Origin: Olivibacter jilunii | Lineage (GTDB): Bacteria; Bacteroidota; Bacteroidia; Sphingobacteriales; Sphingobacteriaceae | DNA: 64,000 nt | Reading direction: 5' to 3' | NCBI RefSeq assembly: GCF_900607235.1 | Contig: NZ_LR027853.1 | Span: forward strand, 131,428 to 195,427 | In this document: piece by piece, positions 16,395 through 26,634 of the stretch | Layout: each line of letters opens with the position of its first letter | Numbering within the stretch: the stretch's first letter is position 1 | Position numbers and translations under genes: made by a program | The notes under the pieces: generated by a model | Database searches by the model: none | What the model was told of the DNA's origin: nothing | Seen by the model: only the letters and a program-made list of their open reading frames with translations

Positions 16395-18851
16395 TTATCT
16401 ATTAATACTAAAATCCAAAGGTTTTTTTACTTTCTCTTTCAAGAGAGCGAGATCTACCACCTCCTTCATTTCGTTAACATAATGAAAGTTCAGATCCTTT
16501 ATATAATCTTCTTTAATTTCCAGGATGTCCTTTCTGTTAGATTTGCAAAGTATAATATCTTTAATATTAGCTCTCTTAGCAGCTAAAATCTTTTCCTTGA
16601 TACCTCCAACCGGTAAGACCTTTCCGCGCAAGGTAATTTCACCGGTCATCGCTAAGTTGGCGCGCACCTTGCGTTGCGTAAAGGACGAAGCCAAAGCAGT
16701 GAGCATGGTTATGCCCGCAGAAGGACCGTCTTTGGGAGTCGCTCCGGCAGGTACGTGAATATGCACGTCCCATTTATCAAATAGATCAAAGTCTATTTTA
16801 AAATCTGCCGCATGTGCTCGTAGATAAGCCATCGCTATGCCTGCTGACTCCTTCATTACGTCTCCGAGATTTCCAGTCAGTGTAAGTTTTCCCTTACCGG
16901 GGCTCAGACTTGATTCGATGAAAAGAATATCGCCGCCTACCTGAGTCCATGCTAGTCCTGTTACAACGCCTGCTACATCGTTACTTTCGTATAAATCCTT
17001 GTCATAAATAGGAGCACCTAAAATATCAACAACTTCCTGCTGACTGATGCTAGGGCCTATAGGCGTTTCCATAACAATATTGGTTGCCGCACCGCGCACC
17101 AGAGCGCCTATTTTTTTCTCAAGGCCGCGCACGCCGGACTCACGGGTATATTCATCTATTACCTTTTCTATTACACTACCTTTCAAAGAAATATCCTTTG
17201 CCGTTAGGCCATGCTGTTCACGTTGTTTAGGTAAAAGGTGTTTTTTTGCGATCTCAATCTTTTCTTCAATTGTGTAACCATTTACCTCAATGATTTCCAT
17301 TCTATCTAATAAAGCTGGCTGAACAGTACTTAAAGAGTTAGCAGTAGCAATAAACATGACATTGGAAAGATCAAAGTCCATCTCTACATAATGATCGTAA
17401 AAAGCGCTGTTCTGTTCCGGATCCAAGACTTCCAATAGTGCCGAAGAGGGATCGCCTCGAAAATCATTTCCGACTTTATCGATTTCATCCAAGACGAAAA
17501 CGGGATTTGAAGTGCCGGCTTTTTTAAGTGATTGGATTACTCGGCCCGGCATTGCTCCTATGTAGGTTTTTCGATGCCCTCTGATTTCTGCTTCATCACG
17601 AACACCCCCCAACGCCATTCTAACGTATTTTCGGTTTAAGGCCTTAGCAATAGATTTCCCTAATGAAGTTTTACCAACGCCGGGAGGGCCCACGAGGCAC
17701 AGGATTGGCGCTTTCATGTCTCTTTTAAGCTTCAAGACGGCTAAGTACTCAATAATACGTCTTTTTACTTTTTCTAACCCGTAATGATCTTTATCTAAAA
17801 TCTTCTCGGCACGTTTTAAATCGAAGTTGTCTTTACTGAACTCATTCCAAGGTAAATCGATCAGGAGCTCGAGATAGTTGAGCTGAACGGAATAATCGGC
17901 CGCTGCTGGATTGATCCTGCTTAATTTATCCAATTCTTTTTTGAAATGGGTTGCGACTTCTCTACTCCACTTTTTCTCCAGGGATTTTTTCCTTAACTCC
18001 TCGATTTCCAAATCAGGCGTTGAGCCACCCAGTTCTTCTTGAATCGTTTTTAATTGTTGATTCAAAAAATAATCACGTTGCTGTTTGTCGAGGTCAACCC
18101 GAACTTTGTTTTGGATCTGATTTTTTAGTTCTAACAATTGTAATTCGGCGGTAAGCTGTTCAAGCACTTTATTTGCCCGATCCTTAACATCCTTCATTTC
18201 CAATAGTTGCTGCTTTAATGTTAAATCAGCATTCATATTGGAAGAGATAAAATTGATTAGAAAAGAAGAGCTTTCAATATTTTTAATGGCTATTCCTGTT
18301 TCGCTTGGTATGTTCGGCGAGATGTTGATGATTTGTAAAGCTAATTCCTTAATAGAAGAAATTAGTGCATTGAATTCTTTTTCCTTCTTCGCTTTTTCCT
18401 CTATAAAACGCTCGATGGAAGCTTTGATATACGGTTCCGATTGTATTTCCTCTTTGAGTCTAAAACGTTGCTTACCTTGAATGATCACTGTCGTGTTACC
18501 ATCAGGCATCTGCAGCATTTTTATGATCATAGCCACAGTTCCAACCGTGTGCAATTGATCGAATGAAGGGTCTTCAATTGACATATCCCTTTGGGCAACT
18601 ACACCAATGGCGCGATCACCTTTATAGGCTTCTTTTATTAGTTTGATGGATTTGTCTCGCCCTACGGTTATCGGTATAACCACTCCCGGAAATAATACCG
18701 TGTTTCTTAAAGGTAATATGGATAGAACTTCGGGTAACTCTTCACTACTCATATCGTCCTCATCTTGCTGTGTAAATAGTGGAAAAAATTCCGTGTCCTC
18801 ATTTATGATTGGTAATGCTTGGTTAAAATCAAATAGATCAAACTTGCTCAT
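16395..18851 (-). CDS. lon: ATP-dependent protease Lon
   Basis: An 818-residue cytoplasmic AAA+ serine protease that degrades misfolded and regulatory proteins. An N-terminal substrate-binding LON domain (about 40-240) is followed by a coiled-coil region. The AAA+ module has Walker A GPPGVGKT at 388-395, and the protease domain has the Ser/Lys dyad S711 (DGPSAG) and K754 (IKEK). Length is typical. It is a single-gene unit on the minus strand, with a shared terminator downstream and a long non-coding region upstream. Confidence 0.97.
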   Translation of the reverse strand: MSKFDLFDFNQALPIINEDTEFFPLFTQQDEDDMSSEELPEVLSILPLRNTVLFPGVVIPITVGRDKSIKLIKEAYKGDRAIGVVAQRDMSIEDPSFDQLHTVGTVAMIIKMLQMPDGNTTVIIQGKQRFRLKEEIQSEPYIKASIERFIEEKAKKEKEFNALISSIKELALQIINISPNIPSETGIAIKNIESSSFLINFISSNMNADLTLKQQLLEMKDVKDRANKVLEQLTAELQLLELKNQIQNKVRVDLDKQQRDYFLNQQLKTIQEELGGSTPDLEIEELRKKSLEKKWSREVATHFKKELDKLSRINPAAADYSVQLNYLELLIDLPWNEFSKDNFDLKRAEKILDKDHYGLEKVKRRIIEYLAVLKLKRDMKAPILCLVGPPGVGKTSLGKSIAKALNRKYVRMALGGVRDEAEIRGHRKTYIGAMPGRVIQSLKKAGTSNPVFVLDEIDKVGNDFRGDPSSALLEVLDPEQNSAFYDHYVEMDFDLSNVMFIATANSLSTVQPALLDRMEIIEVNGYTIEEKIEIAKKHLLPKQREQHGLTAKDISLKGSVIEKVIDEYTRESGVRGLEKKIGALVRGAATNIVMETPIGPSISQQEVVDILGAPIYDKDLYESNDVAGVVTGLAWTQVGGDILFIESSLSPGKGKLTLTGNLGDVMKESAGIAMAYLRAHAADFKIDFDLFDKWDVHIHVPAGATPKDGPSAGITMLTALASSFTQRKVRANLAMTGEITLRGKVLPVGGIKEKILAAKRANIKDIILCKSNRKDILEIKEDYIKDLNFHYVNEMKEVVDLALLKEKVKKPLDFSINR

Positions 18852-19225
18852 TTGTATGTTTTATATTTATGTTGTAACAGGTTTTGGGTCAAAATGACAG
18901 TCTGCCTGCTTATTTTATTCTGTAAACAACTGAATAGGTATTGTTGCAAGCGCTATGCCAATATCTATTTATGCAATCTTTTTTAGCATTTGTGTCATAT
19001 TTTCAGGTCATGCCCTTTGTTATCTTTTATAAATGCAATGATACTACAATAAAATTTAAAAGCCTGTAAATGAATAATATTTAATGCGATACAATAAAAT
19101 ACACATTTTTTAGTTTATTTTTGTGTCGAAATGGCAATGAGATTGCTATCTTAGAGAGGGATAAACCTTTAGGCTTTATGCAAGGTGTCATAATAGCCTC
19201 CCAAGGAATAAAAGAAATTTAATTA
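18852..19225. other. 374-base divergent promoter region lon / TPR gene
   Basis: This is AT-rich with no coding frame. A plus-strand TATTTTTG at 19116-19123 matches the -7 consensus and would start a transcript about 95 bases before the TPR gene. That leader holds a bulged 10-bp hairpin (19171-19180 with 19189-19199). No lon promoter was recognised with confidence. Confidence 0.45.
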
Positions 19226-19897
19226 ATGAACATTAGACGCTATCAATTTATGAATTTTGGTAAATCAATGAAACAGTTGGTGTTACTGGGAGTTTTTATT
19301 TTTTCCGTAAGCGCTGTAGCCGCTCAGTCACAATCGTCATCCAGTAATCCCTACGTTCGTTTGGGAAATAAGGCGATTATGGATGGGGATTTTAAAGCGG
19401 CAGTAAATGCTTTAGAAAAAGTGAAAAATCCGGATACACTTGTTACTTACATGTTGGGATATTCGCAGATCAGATGTGCGGATTATAATAAGGCCATTAC
19501 TTCTTTTACAAAACTTCTTAGCCAGAGCCCAAATAACTTTTCAGCTTATTATTGGAGAGGCAAAGCACGGAACACCTTAGCTGTTCAAAGTGAGAGTAAA
19601 TTGAATGAAACTGAGCGCAGCAAAATGTTACAAGCAAGTATCGATGATTTTACCAATGCTATAAGACTTAATCCGGATGATTTGTCTTATTACCAAAGTA
19701 GAGGAATGGCCTATCGCGACTTAGGGATATTGCAAGGAACTAATTCTACCGCTGTTTACGACAAAGATCAAGCTGCTGAAGCTTATCAAAAAAGTATAGA
19801 CGATTTACAGCACGTGTTGAGCGCAAATGCTAAAAGAGAAGATTTAGCAAAAGAAATTAAGAAGGTGAAGATTTACAAGAGTAACCTGTCTAAATAG
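19226..19897 (+). CDS. Secreted tetratricopeptide repeat protein
   Basis: A 223-residue protein. An N-terminal signal peptide ends near AVAAQS (residues 34-35), and about three TPR units follow (roughly 45-80, 82-115, 140-170), for example NAIRLNPDDLSYYQSRGMAYRDLG. It is probably periplasmic and works as a protein-protein scaffold; the partner is unknown. The start could be the ATG at 19226, 19250 or 19268. The last gives the most typical signal peptide (MKQLVLLG). It is monocistronic, with a strong terminator right after it. Confidence 0.85.
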   Translation: MNIRRYQFMNFGKSMKQLVLLGVFIFSVSAVAAQSQSSSSNPYVRLGNKAIMDGDFKAAVNALEKVKNPDTLVTYMLGYSQIRCADYNKAITSFTKLLSQSPNNFSAYYWRGKARNTLAVQSESKLNETERSKMLQASIDDFTNAIRLNPDDLSYYQSRGMAYRDLGILQGTNSTAVYDKDQAAEAYQKSIDDLQHVLSANAKREDLAKEIKKVKIYKSNLSK

Positions 19898-19913
19898 CTA
19901 ATTAACAGGCTTT

Positions 19914-19947
19914 AAAAGGCCTTAGCACAACAGTGCTAAGGCCTTTT
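19914..19947. terminator. Bidirectional terminator, 15-bp stem
   Basis: A perfect 15-bp stem (AAAAGGCCTTAGCAC / GTGCTAAGGCCTTTT) with the loop AACA lies between the convergent TPR gene (plus) and the lipoprotein gene (minus). T and A tracts are on both outer sides. Confidence 0.95.
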
Positions 19948-19959
19948 GCTTTTTGGTAA

Positions 19960-20502
19960 TTATAAGATTCTTCCGGTAATGATATAATTGTTGCGACCTA
20001 TTATTCGGATAGACTGTTCTTTCTCTATCTCATAAAGGGAATCTGGAAAATAATCAAGTCGTTCAGACGATTCATACAGCCAATTTTTTTCTCCGTTGAG
20101 GATTTGAATGTGTCTAACCGTACCTTTAGGATCCTTGTAAATGGTTATTTGCTTTGTTCGAAGCCGGGGCGCCTTCGCACGGTAACTTAACTTTCCGTCT
20201 GCCGAATCGATCCGATAACTTTGCAGCCAATCCGGCTTGTTGATATCAGATGAGGAAAAGAGCTCAAATTCTCTTTGCCAGTCGCCTAGCCTTAGCTTCA
20301 TTTGTTCGCGCTGCTCATTTTTACCTACGGTTTTAAGGATCAAAGGATTTTTTTTCTGCAAAAATTGTGCTTCTTGCTTAAAATAGGAAATCAAGTCGAA
20401 GTAGGGGGGATGAGTGACCTTCATTTCTCCATTGTCCGACGAACAAGATATGCCCATAAAGAGCGCAAGCATAGGTAGTGTGAGGGAAGGGAAATATTTC
20501 AT
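19960..20502 (-). CDS. Hypothetical lipoprotein
   Basis: A 180-residue protein with a lipoprotein signal peptide: MKYFPSLTLPMLALFMGISCSS, with the lipid-attachment cysteine near residue 20. The mature part is Lys/Arg/Glu-rich with mixed beta content (YRIDSADGKLSYRAKAPRLRTKQITIY). I do not recognise the family. A longer reading from GTG at 20517 is possible. However, the bases TATCTTTC just before ATG 20502 resemble a -7 box, so the shorter start is preferred. It follows gpmI on the same strand, with a possible terminator between them. Confidence 0.75.
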   Translation of the reverse strand: MKYFPSLTLPMLALFMGISCSSDNGEMKVTHPPYFDLISYFKQEAQFLQKKNPLILKTVGKNEQREQMKLRLGDWQREFELFSSSDINKPDWLQSYRIDSADGKLSYRAKAPRLRTKQITIYKDPKGTVRHIQILNGEKNWLYESSERLDYFPDSLYEIEKEQSIRIIGRNNYIITGRIL

Positions 20503-20551
20503 GCGAAAGATAAACACCTGAGATTCTCCAATACAGGGGCGAAGTTAATAA

Positions 20552-20609
20552 AAAATTGCACAGCTGAGGTCACTGCTTTCGCTTTTTCATCGCTCGTCTG
20601 TGCAATTTT
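20552..20609 (-). terminator. Possible gpmI terminator with long loop
   Basis: A 12-bp stem (AAAATTGCACAG / CTGTGCAATTTT) encloses a 34-base loop and begins 8 bases after the gpmI stop codon. The A/T ends give short U-runs. The long loop makes this less certain than the other terminators. Confidence 0.5.
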
Positions 20610-20616
20610 AGTTTTA

Positions 20617-22137
20617 TTAGGAAACGAGTACTTCACCCGTCATCTTTTGAGGAACCGAAATATTTAACAGCGTCAGGATAGTCGGAGCTATATCACCCAA
20701 TTTACCATCTTTTATGTGCCGGTAATCTTTGTCAATTAGAATACAAGGTACTAAGTTGGTTGTATGTGCGGTATTAGGTGAACCATCTTCATTTATCATA
20801 TATTCTGAATTTCCATGGTCAGCAATGATTATAAAAGAATAACCTTCTTGTAAACCTTTTTCCACTACTTGTTTGGTGCAATTATCCACCGTTTCAACAG
20901 CTTTTACAACCGCACTAAAGACACCCGTATGGCCAACCATATCGGGGTTTGCAAAGTTTAAGCAAACGAAATCCGGATGATTGCTTTCCATTTCTTTACA
21001 AATAGCGTCCGCAATACCTTGTGCACTCATCTCCGGTTGCAAATCGTAGGTTGCTACTTTTGGAGAAGGGATCAATATTCTTGATTCACCAACAAACTCC
21101 GTTTCTCTGCCGCCTGAAAAAAAGAAAGTTACGTGCGGATACTTTTCTGTTTCGGCTATACGTACTTGCGTCTTACCATTTTTTTCCAGTACTTCTCCCA
21201 AAGTTTCGGTAATATCGTCTTTTTGAAAGATCACATCCACATTTTTAAAGGTCTCATCATACGACGTCATTGTAATATACTTTAAATTCAAAGGCGTCAT
21301 ATTGTACTCAGGAAAGGCCTTTTGAGTTAGCGCTATCGTAATTTCACGCCCACGATCTGTTCGGAAATTAAAACAGATAACTACATCTCCCTCTTGAATA
21401 GTTGCTAATGGTTTGCCTGTTTCATCGACTTTGACAATTGGCTTTACAAACTCGTCAGTCACGCCGTCCGCATAAGAAGCATGAATTGCATCAATCAGAT
21501 TTTTGCTTGCCGTTCCCTGTCCGTGAACCAGGAGATCATAGGCTTCTTTCACCCTTTCCCATCGGTTATCTCTATCCATTGCATAATAACGCCCGATTGC
21601 AGAGGCAAGCTTTGCCCGGCGACCTGCCAAATATTTTTCTAATTCGGCAATATAATTTACACCCGAGTGTGGATCAGTATCTCTACCGTCTAAAAAGGCG
21701 TGGATAAAGACATTTTCCGTTAAGCCTGCGTTTTCAGCTGCATCGCATAAACCGCGAAGATGTTTGGTATGTGCGTGAACTCCGCCGTCAGAAACCAAGC
21801 CGATAAAATGTACCGATTTGCCTTCAGTGTTGGCGTAGGCAAATGCCTGTTGAAGAATAGTATTTTGATTTAGTTCGCCATCTTCTACCGCTTTATGAAT
21901 ACGGCCAAGCTCTTGATATACAATACGGCCAGCACCTAAGTTCATATGTCCTACTTCTGAATTTCCCATCTGTCCGTTCGGTAAACCAACAGCTTCACCG
22001 GACGCCTCCAGTTTGGAGTGCGGGTATGAACTTAATAAATGATCTAAAAAGGGTGTATTGGCGGCTTTTACCGCATTGGAATCATCATTCTTGCCGTAAC
22101 CAAGACCGTCAAGAATTATGAGCATTGCTTTCTTCAT
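20617..22137 (-). CDS. gpmI: 2,3-bisphosphoglycerate-independent phosphoglycerate mutase
   Basis: A 506-residue, two-Mn enzyme converting 3-phosphoglycerate to 2-phosphoglycerate in glycolysis. The alkaline-phosphatase-like metal site begins with D10 (LILDGLG). The phosphoserine nucleophile is S60 in MGNSEVGHMNLGAGR. The second metal site includes IIADHGNSEYM and NTAHTTN near the C-terminus. Length is typical. It is transcribed from a recognisable promoter at 22177-22184. Confidence 0.97.
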   Translation of the reverse strand: MKKAMLIILDGLGYGKNDDSNAVKAANTPFLDHLLSSYPHSKLEASGEAVGLPNGQMGNSEVGHMNLGAGRIVYQELGRIHKAVEDGELNQNTILQQAFAYANTEGKSVHFIGLVSDGGVHAHTKHLRGLCDAAENAGLTENVFIHAFLDGRDTDPHSGVNYIAELEKYLAGRRAKLASAIGRYYAMDRDNRWERVKEAYDLLVHGQGTASKNLIDAIHASYADGVTDEFVKPIVKVDETGKPLATIQEGDVVICFNFRTDRGREITIALTQKAFPEYNMTPLNLKYITMTSYDETFKNVDVIFQKDDITETLGEVLEKNGKTQVRIAETEKYPHVTFFFSGGRETEFVGESRILIPSPKVATYDLQPEMSAQGIADAICKEMESNHPDFVCLNFANPDMVGHTGVFSAVVKAVETVDNCTKQVVEKGLQEGYSFIIIADHGNSEYMINEDGSPNTAHTTNLVPCILIDKDYRHIKDGKLGDIAPTILTLLNISVPQKMTGEVLVS

Positions 22138-22176
22138 TTTTGCTATTCTTTTATTTTATTTTGTTTTCTCTTTTCA

Positions 22177-22184
22177 CAAACCTA
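22177..22184 (-). promoter_or_regulatory. gpmI promoter -7 box
   Basis: The minus strand reads TAGGTTTG, an exact match to TAnnTTTG. A TTG lies 22 bases further upstream (22207-22209). The ATG is 39 bases downstream. Confidence 0.55.
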
Positions 22185-22362
22185 ATACAAAAAATGATCC
22201 TTTGCTCAATTTTTTTTAAATATTGGTAAATAGGTGTGCCTTGACAAAAAAATAGACAAAATGGCATGCTTTTAGCTGCAATATGCAGCAGAAAGTATCG
22301 TGCTATAAAATGTACATAATTGCAAGTGTTAACGTAATTGAGCTAAATTCTTATCTGTCGGG

Positions 22363-22767
22363 ATGATGAAAAGTGCGTGTATTATATTGCTTCTTTTTTT
22401 TACCAACCTAAAGTCTCATGTTGTTTATTCCCGTATAGACGATTTGATTGATAATATTACAAATTGCTTTAGAACCGGGAACAGTAAGGAGTTATCCTTT
22501 TATTTGTCCAGTACGGTAAGTCTTTCTTTATTGGAAGAAAGTAACACCTATTCAAAAAACCAGGCCGAAATATTACTTCACAATTTTTTTGACAGACATA
22601 CATTTAGAAGTGGAAAAATTCTTCATAGAATGGAAACAAATGCCAGTAACCGTTATGCTGTCGTCGAATTGATCTCCTCCACCGAGAAGTTTAGGGTTTC
22701 CCTGTCTCTCAAAAATTTCAACTCTAAATTTTTAATTACGGACATACGTATTGATGTGGTAAAATAA
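22363..22767 (+). CDS. DUF4783 family protein
   Basis: A 134-residue protein with a signal peptide (about 1-22). The remainder matches the Bacteroidota DUF4783 pattern: an N-terminal amphipathic helix (IDDLIDNITNCFRTGNSKELSFYLSS), a central YSKNQAEILLHNFF segment and a beta-rich end (KFRVSLSLKNFNSKFLITDIRI). The fold resembles SnoaL/NTF2-like proteins. Function is unknown, and it is probably periplasmic. It stands immediately before nadC (about 100 bases). Confidence 0.8.
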   Translation: MMKSACIILLLFFTNLKSHVVYSRIDDLIDNITNCFRTGNSKELSFYLSSTVSLSLLEESNTYSKNQAEILLHNFFDRHTFRSGKILHRMETNASNRYAVVELISSTEKFRVSLSLKNFNSKFLITDIRIDVVK

Positions 22768-22842
22768 TATCGAAACAAATTCATCATTGCATAGGACAGT
22801 CAAAGAGCGTTATAAAACTTTTTCTATTCACGAAATTTTCAC

Positions 22843-22850
22843 TAGGTTTG
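22843..22850 (+). promoter_or_regulatory. nadC -7 box
   Basis: TAGGTTTG matches TAnnTTTG exactly, 15 bases before the nadC ATG at 22866. The in-frame TTG at 22848-22850 is part of the box and should not be used as a start. Confidence 0.55.
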
Positions 22851-22865
22851 GAGCCGATTTACAAT

Positions 22866-23726
22866 ATGAGCACAATAGATAAGAAACAACTTAGTGACTT
22901 TATAAAGCAGGCGCTGCAGGAGGATGTTGGCGATGGCGATCATACTTCTTTGTCTACCATTCCGTCCGGAAAGCAGGGAATTGCCAAGTTAATAATTAAG
23001 GAAGACGGGATTTTAGCAGGGGTAGAGGTAGCTGTTGCTATTTTCCGCGAAGTAGATCCCTCCTTGCAAATCACCATTCAACAGAACGATGGTGGTGAAG
23101 TTGCCGTTGGTGATATTGTCTTATTCGTAGCAGGCAGTATTCATTCCATTTTAATAGCAGAACGTTTAGTACTTAATGTGATGCAGCGGATGAGCGGTAT
23201 TGCAACAACAACTCATAAGGTTGTGAAGCTGTTGGCAGGCACAGAGACAAAAGTGCTTGATACACGAAAAACGACACCGGGAATTCGCTTTTTAGAGAAA
23301 GAGGCGGTGCGTATAGGCGGAGGTGTTAATCACCGTTTTGGCCTATATGATATGATATTGATCAAAGACAATCATGTGGACTATGCAGGGGGAATTGCCG
23401 CTGCTTTATCGGCTGCACATGAATATAAACGATCTTTGAAAAAAGCAATCCAGATAGAGATTGAGGTCCGAAATTTGGAGGAACTTCAAGCTGTACTTGA
23501 TTTTGGTCGTGTTGATCGGATCTTATTGGATAATTTTGATTTCAAAACGTTAAAGCGTGCGGTGAATTTAGTTGACGGAAGGTTTATAACAGAGGCATCT
23601 GGAGGCATTACCCTTGAAAATGCTAAACAATTTGCGGATTGCGGCGTTAACTATATTTCTATAGGCGCTTTAACGCATTCCGTTAAGAGCCTTGATATGA
23701 GTTTGAAAGCTCAGATTGTTAACTAA
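22866..23726 (+). CDS. nadC: Quinolinate phosphoribosyltransferase (carboxylating)
   Basis: A 286-residue enzyme of de novo NAD synthesis that makes nicotinate mononucleotide from quinolinate and PRPP with loss of CO2. Motifs include the N-terminal LQEDVGDGDHTS, LNVMQRMSGIAT, the substrate-binding LDTRKTTPGIR and HRFGLYDMILIKDNH, and EASGGITLENAKQFADCGVNYISIGALTHS near the C-terminus. The ATG at 22866 is preferred because the upstream TTG lies in the -7 box. The next gene, plsY, follows after 51 bases. Confidence 0.96.
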   Translation: MSTIDKKQLSDFIKQALQEDVGDGDHTSLSTIPSGKQGIAKLIIKEDGILAGVEVAVAIFREVDPSLQITIQQNDGGEVAVGDIVLFVAGSIHSILIAERLVLNVMQRMSGIATTTHKVVKLLAGTETKVLDTRKTTPGIRFLEKEAVRIGGGVNHRFGLYDMILIKDNHVDYAGGIAAALSAAHEYKRSLKKAIQIEIEVRNLEELQAVLDFGRVDRILLDNFDFKTLKRAVNLVDGRFITEASGGITLENAKQFADCGVNYISIGALTHSVKSLDMSLKAQIVN

Positions 23727-23763
23727 AGTTAAGATTTTTTACTAATAAGATTTTCCTTTTTAG

Positions 23764-23771
23764 TATCATTG
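23764..23771 (+). promoter_or_regulatory. plsY -7-like box six bases before ATG
   Basis: TATCATTG differs from TAnnTTTG at one base and ends 6 bases before the plsY ATG at 23778. The TTG in the box (23769) is in frame with plsY. Confidence 0.4.
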
Positions 23772-23777
23772 TACCCG

Positions 23778-24425
23778 ATGACATCGATTAATGCCATTAT
23801 TGCACTTCTGGTTGCGTATTTTTTTGGATCCATACCAACAGCCGTTTGGCTCGGACAATCTTTTTATGGCGTAGATGTAAGGGAATATGGCAGCGGAAAC
23901 GCAGGAGCTACTAATACGTTCAGGGTCCTAGGTGCCAAAGCCGGCGTTGCTGTTATGATTATCGATATTCTGAAGGGGTGGACTGCAACAAATTTAGCTT
24001 ACTTTATCGGTGTTTCCATTACCGGACCTACAAGTTCTGTACTCTTTATTAATTACCAACTTGCGTTAGGGGTAATCGCCGTTATGGGACACTTATTCCC
24101 TCTGTTTGCCGGATTTCGGGGCGGGAAAGGGGTTGCGACATTATTTGGAATGGTACTGGCCGTGCATTTACAAGCAGCTTTATTATGTGTAGGTGTTTTT
24201 ATCTGTGTGCTGATGCTTACCCGTTACGTTTCCTTGGGATCTATTTTAGCTGGTTTTACTTTTCCTTTTAGCATCGTTTTTGTTTTTCAAACGCCCTATA
24301 AGTCGTTGTTATTATATGGTATGTGTATCTGCGCGCTTATACTCGTTACACACCAAAAGAATATTGAGCGACTACTGAAAGGCAAGGAATCAAAAATCAC
24401 ATTGTTTAAAAAGAAGAATACGTAA
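23778..24425 (+). CDS. plsY: Acyl-phosphate:glycerol-3-phosphate acyltransferase
   Basis: A 215-residue inner-membrane enzyme that acylates glycerol-3-phosphate from acyl-phosphate, the first step of phospholipid synthesis. Predicted helices are five to seven. PlsY loops are present: GSIPTAVWLG near the N-terminus, YGSGNAGATNTFRVLG (about 37-52) and GHLFPLFAGFRGGKGVAT (about 104-121). The ATG 23778 is used because the longer TTG start is in a promoter box. The partner plsX is not in the window. Confidence 0.95.
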   Translation: MTSINAIIALLVAYFFGSIPTAVWLGQSFYGVDVREYGSGNAGATNTFRVLGAKAGVAVMIIDILKGWTATNLAYFIGVSITGPTSSVLFINYQLALGVIAVMGHLFPLFAGFRGGKGVATLFGMVLAVHLQAALLCVGVFICVLMLTRYVSLGSILAGFTFPFSIVFVFQTPYKSLLLYGMCICALILVTHQKNIERLLKGKESKITLFKKKNT

Positions 24426-24477
24426 AGTCGTCATATCGGCACAACAATTGCTGTATTTTTCAAATATAATCATCATT

Positions 24478-25284
24478 ATGAATTGGAATAAAACTAAATT
24501 ATTTGGTTCATTACTTTTACTCGTTTTTTTTGCAGCATGTTCTACCGTACCCTTAACGGGAAGAAAGCAATTAAGTTTGGTAGACGATAAAACGATGCAA
24601 CAACAGGCGACGCTTGCTTATCGCGAGCTTTTAAGCGACCCGAAAACCAAAGTTATAAAAGGTACAGCTAATGCGCAATTGGTGCAGAATGTGGGCCGTA
24701 AAATAGCACGGGCCGTAGAAACTTACTTACAACAGCAGGGATATGCTGATCAATACCAGTTTAGTTGGGAGTTTAACTTAATTGACGACAAACAAGTGAA
24801 TGCTTGGTGTATGCCGGGCGGTAAAGTAGCTGTATACACAGGAATTTTACCGGTTACGGAAAACGAAGCTGGTTTAGCTACTGTCATGGGGCACGAAATT
24901 GCGCATGCAATTGCAAGGCACTCATCTGAACGGGCCTCTAATGTGATGGCTGCCCAAGGTATTGGCGTCGGGGTGGGATTAGCGACATCCAAAAAATCTC
25001 AATTAACACAAGTCCTTGTCAGCCAGTTATATGGTGTAGGTAGCCAAGTGGCATTACTAAAATACTCGAGAAATCAAGAGGGCGAAGCCGATCGAATGGG
25101 ATTAACCTTTATGGCGATGGCAGGATATAATCCGAATGAAGCGACGGCGTTTTGGCAACGAATGTCTTCCCGGGCAGGCGGACAGAAACCTCCTGAATTT
25201 TTAAGTACACACCCTAGTGATCAAAGGCGTATTGCTGATATTCAAAGACTGATTCCGGAAGCGATGCGGTATTATAAAAAGTAA
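24478..25284 (+). CDS. M48 family metalloprotease lipoprotein
   Basis: A 268-residue zinc protease. The N-terminus is a lipoprotein signal (LLLLVFFAAC, lipid cysteine near 21). The zinc motif HEIAHAIARH is near 140-149, with the third ligand in the ENQEGEAD-like segment (NQEGEADRMG, about 200-209). Similar proteins (BepA/LoiP-like) act in the periplasm on misfolded outer-membrane proteins. The longer reading from TTG 24448 adds ten residues before the signal peptide and is unlikely. It follows plsY by 52 bases. Confidence 0.92.
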   Translation: MNWNKTKLFGSLLLLVFFAACSTVPLTGRKQLSLVDDKTMQQQATLAYRELLSDPKTKVIKGTANAQLVQNVGRKIARAVETYLQQQGYADQYQFSWEFNLIDDKQVNAWCMPGGKVAVYTGILPVTENEAGLATVMGHEIAHAIARHSSERASNVMAAQGIGVGVGLATSKKSQLTQVLVSQLYGVGSQVALLKYSRNQEGEADRMGLTFMAMAGYNPNEATAFWQRMSSRAGGQKPPEFLSTHPSDQRRIADIQRLIPEAMRYYKK

Positions 25285-25345
25285 GGTGTCTTAGCTTGCG
25301 GGAGGGATGAAGAGACGACGGATGCGGCCATGTTTATGATTAAGG

Positions 25346-26629
25346 TTAAATTTGAGTACCTAACAATTCCAGGATAGCCCGCGCTTTTAGCAGGCACTCT
25401 TCGTATTCGGTCAAGGCGTCTGCTCCGGCAGTTATTGCCCCGCCAACGTGGAAGGAAAGCCTTTTCTTATGAGCATTGTATAAAAGGGAACGAATTACGA
25501 CGTTGAAGTCATAATCTCCATCAGGCGCAAAGTAACCAATACTGCCAGCATATAGGCCTCTTCGACTAGACTCATACCTGTCTATTAATCGCATCGCGCT
25601 CACTTTGGGAGCGCCCGTCATTGAACCTGCGGGAAATGTATTCCGAATACCAGTTGTATTCTCTAAATTTTCTCTCCCCACTGCAGTGATCGTAGAAATA
25701 AGTTGATGTACCTGTTTAAAACTATAAACGCCCATCAGCTCCTTTACTTTGACAGAAGCCGGTTCAGCACTTCTCGTTAAATCATTTCGTACCAAATCTA
25801 CGATCATGATATTTTCACTGATTTCTTTTCCATCAGTTTTAAGTTTGTTGATTAATGCAATGTCTTCCTCCTCCGTTTTTCCACGAGGTGCCGTTCCCTT
25901 AATAGGCTGCGAGATTAACAAGCGGTTTCTTTTCGCCAGAAACCTTTCCGGAGAAGCCGATATAATGTGATGCTCCCCCGTTTTGAAATAAGCAGAGAAA
26001 GGGGTGGGGGATAGTTCGCTCAATTGAAGAAAAGCCTCTATTGGTGTAAGGACAACATCTTCGGCAAAAAATTCCTGACAAAGATTCACCTCGTAAATAT
26101 CTCCTTGATGAATATGCCGCAGTAATTTTTGGAATACATTTATGTAATTCTCCTTAGACATTTTAGCCTGTACAGTTCCTGTGAAAACAAAAGAAGGCGG
26201 AACGAATAGGGTATTTACGACTCCATTATAAATCTCGGATGGTGTTTCGCTTTGGATTGTAACTGTATTGCCTTTAATATGTAGCAAATGTTTCGGTACG
26301 AAAAAATAGGCGTTAGGCGTTTCCTGTTCATTTGGGTGGGCGGTATGTAGGGCCTCTATTTCGTTTTTCAGATCATAGGCTAAAAATCCGGGAATCCATT
26401 GCGCGGGATGATCCTTGATGAATGCCTGCAAAGCTTGAAAGCTATCTTCGTGACCATCTTTAAAGTCATGTAATACATCTGCGGCGATCAGTGCGTCAAA
26501 TTTACTATAGGCGTCATCATGCTCGCCCTGGCTGACCAAACAGCAGGCTGTATTAAATAAAGAAGCCCATTGAAGGGCTTTCTTTGTAAAGTTAACAATA
26601 TCATCGATCTGATATTCTGTGGATGTCAT
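25346..26629 (-). CDS. pabB: Aminodeoxychorismate synthase component I
   Basis: A 427-residue chorismate-binding enzyme that forms 4-amino-4-deoxychorismate for folate synthesis. Family motifs PIKGTAPRG, ENIMIVDLVRNDL and FPAGSMTGAPK occur in order in the C-terminal half. The N-terminal third is divergent, as is usual for PabB against TrpE. The PIKG motif (rather than PIAG) is the PabB signature with the reactive lysine. It starts 5 bases after purA, so the two are probably co-transcribed. The amidotransferase partner (PabA/TrpG) is not in the window. Confidence 0.93.
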   Translation of the reverse strand: MTSTEYQIDDIVNFTKKALQWASLFNTACCLVSQGEHDDAYSKFDALIAADVLHDFKDGHEDSFQALQAFIKDHPAQWIPGFLAYDLKNEIEALHTAHPNEQETPNAYFFVPKHLLHIKGNTVTIQSETPSEIYNGVVNTLFVPPSFVFTGTVQAKMSKENYINVFQKLLRHIHQGDIYEVNLCQEFFAEDVVLTPIEAFLQLSELSPTPFSAYFKTGEHHIISASPERFLAKRNRLLISQPIKGTAPRGKTEEEDIALINKLKTDGKEISENIMIVDLVRNDLTRSAEPASVKVKELMGVYSFKQVHQLISTITAVGRENLENTTGIRNTFPAGSMTGAPKVSAMRLIDRYESSRRGLYAGSIGYFAPDGDYDFNVVIRSLLYNAHKKRLSFHVGGAITAGADALTEYEECLLKARAILELLGTQI

Positions 26630-26634
26630 CTCGG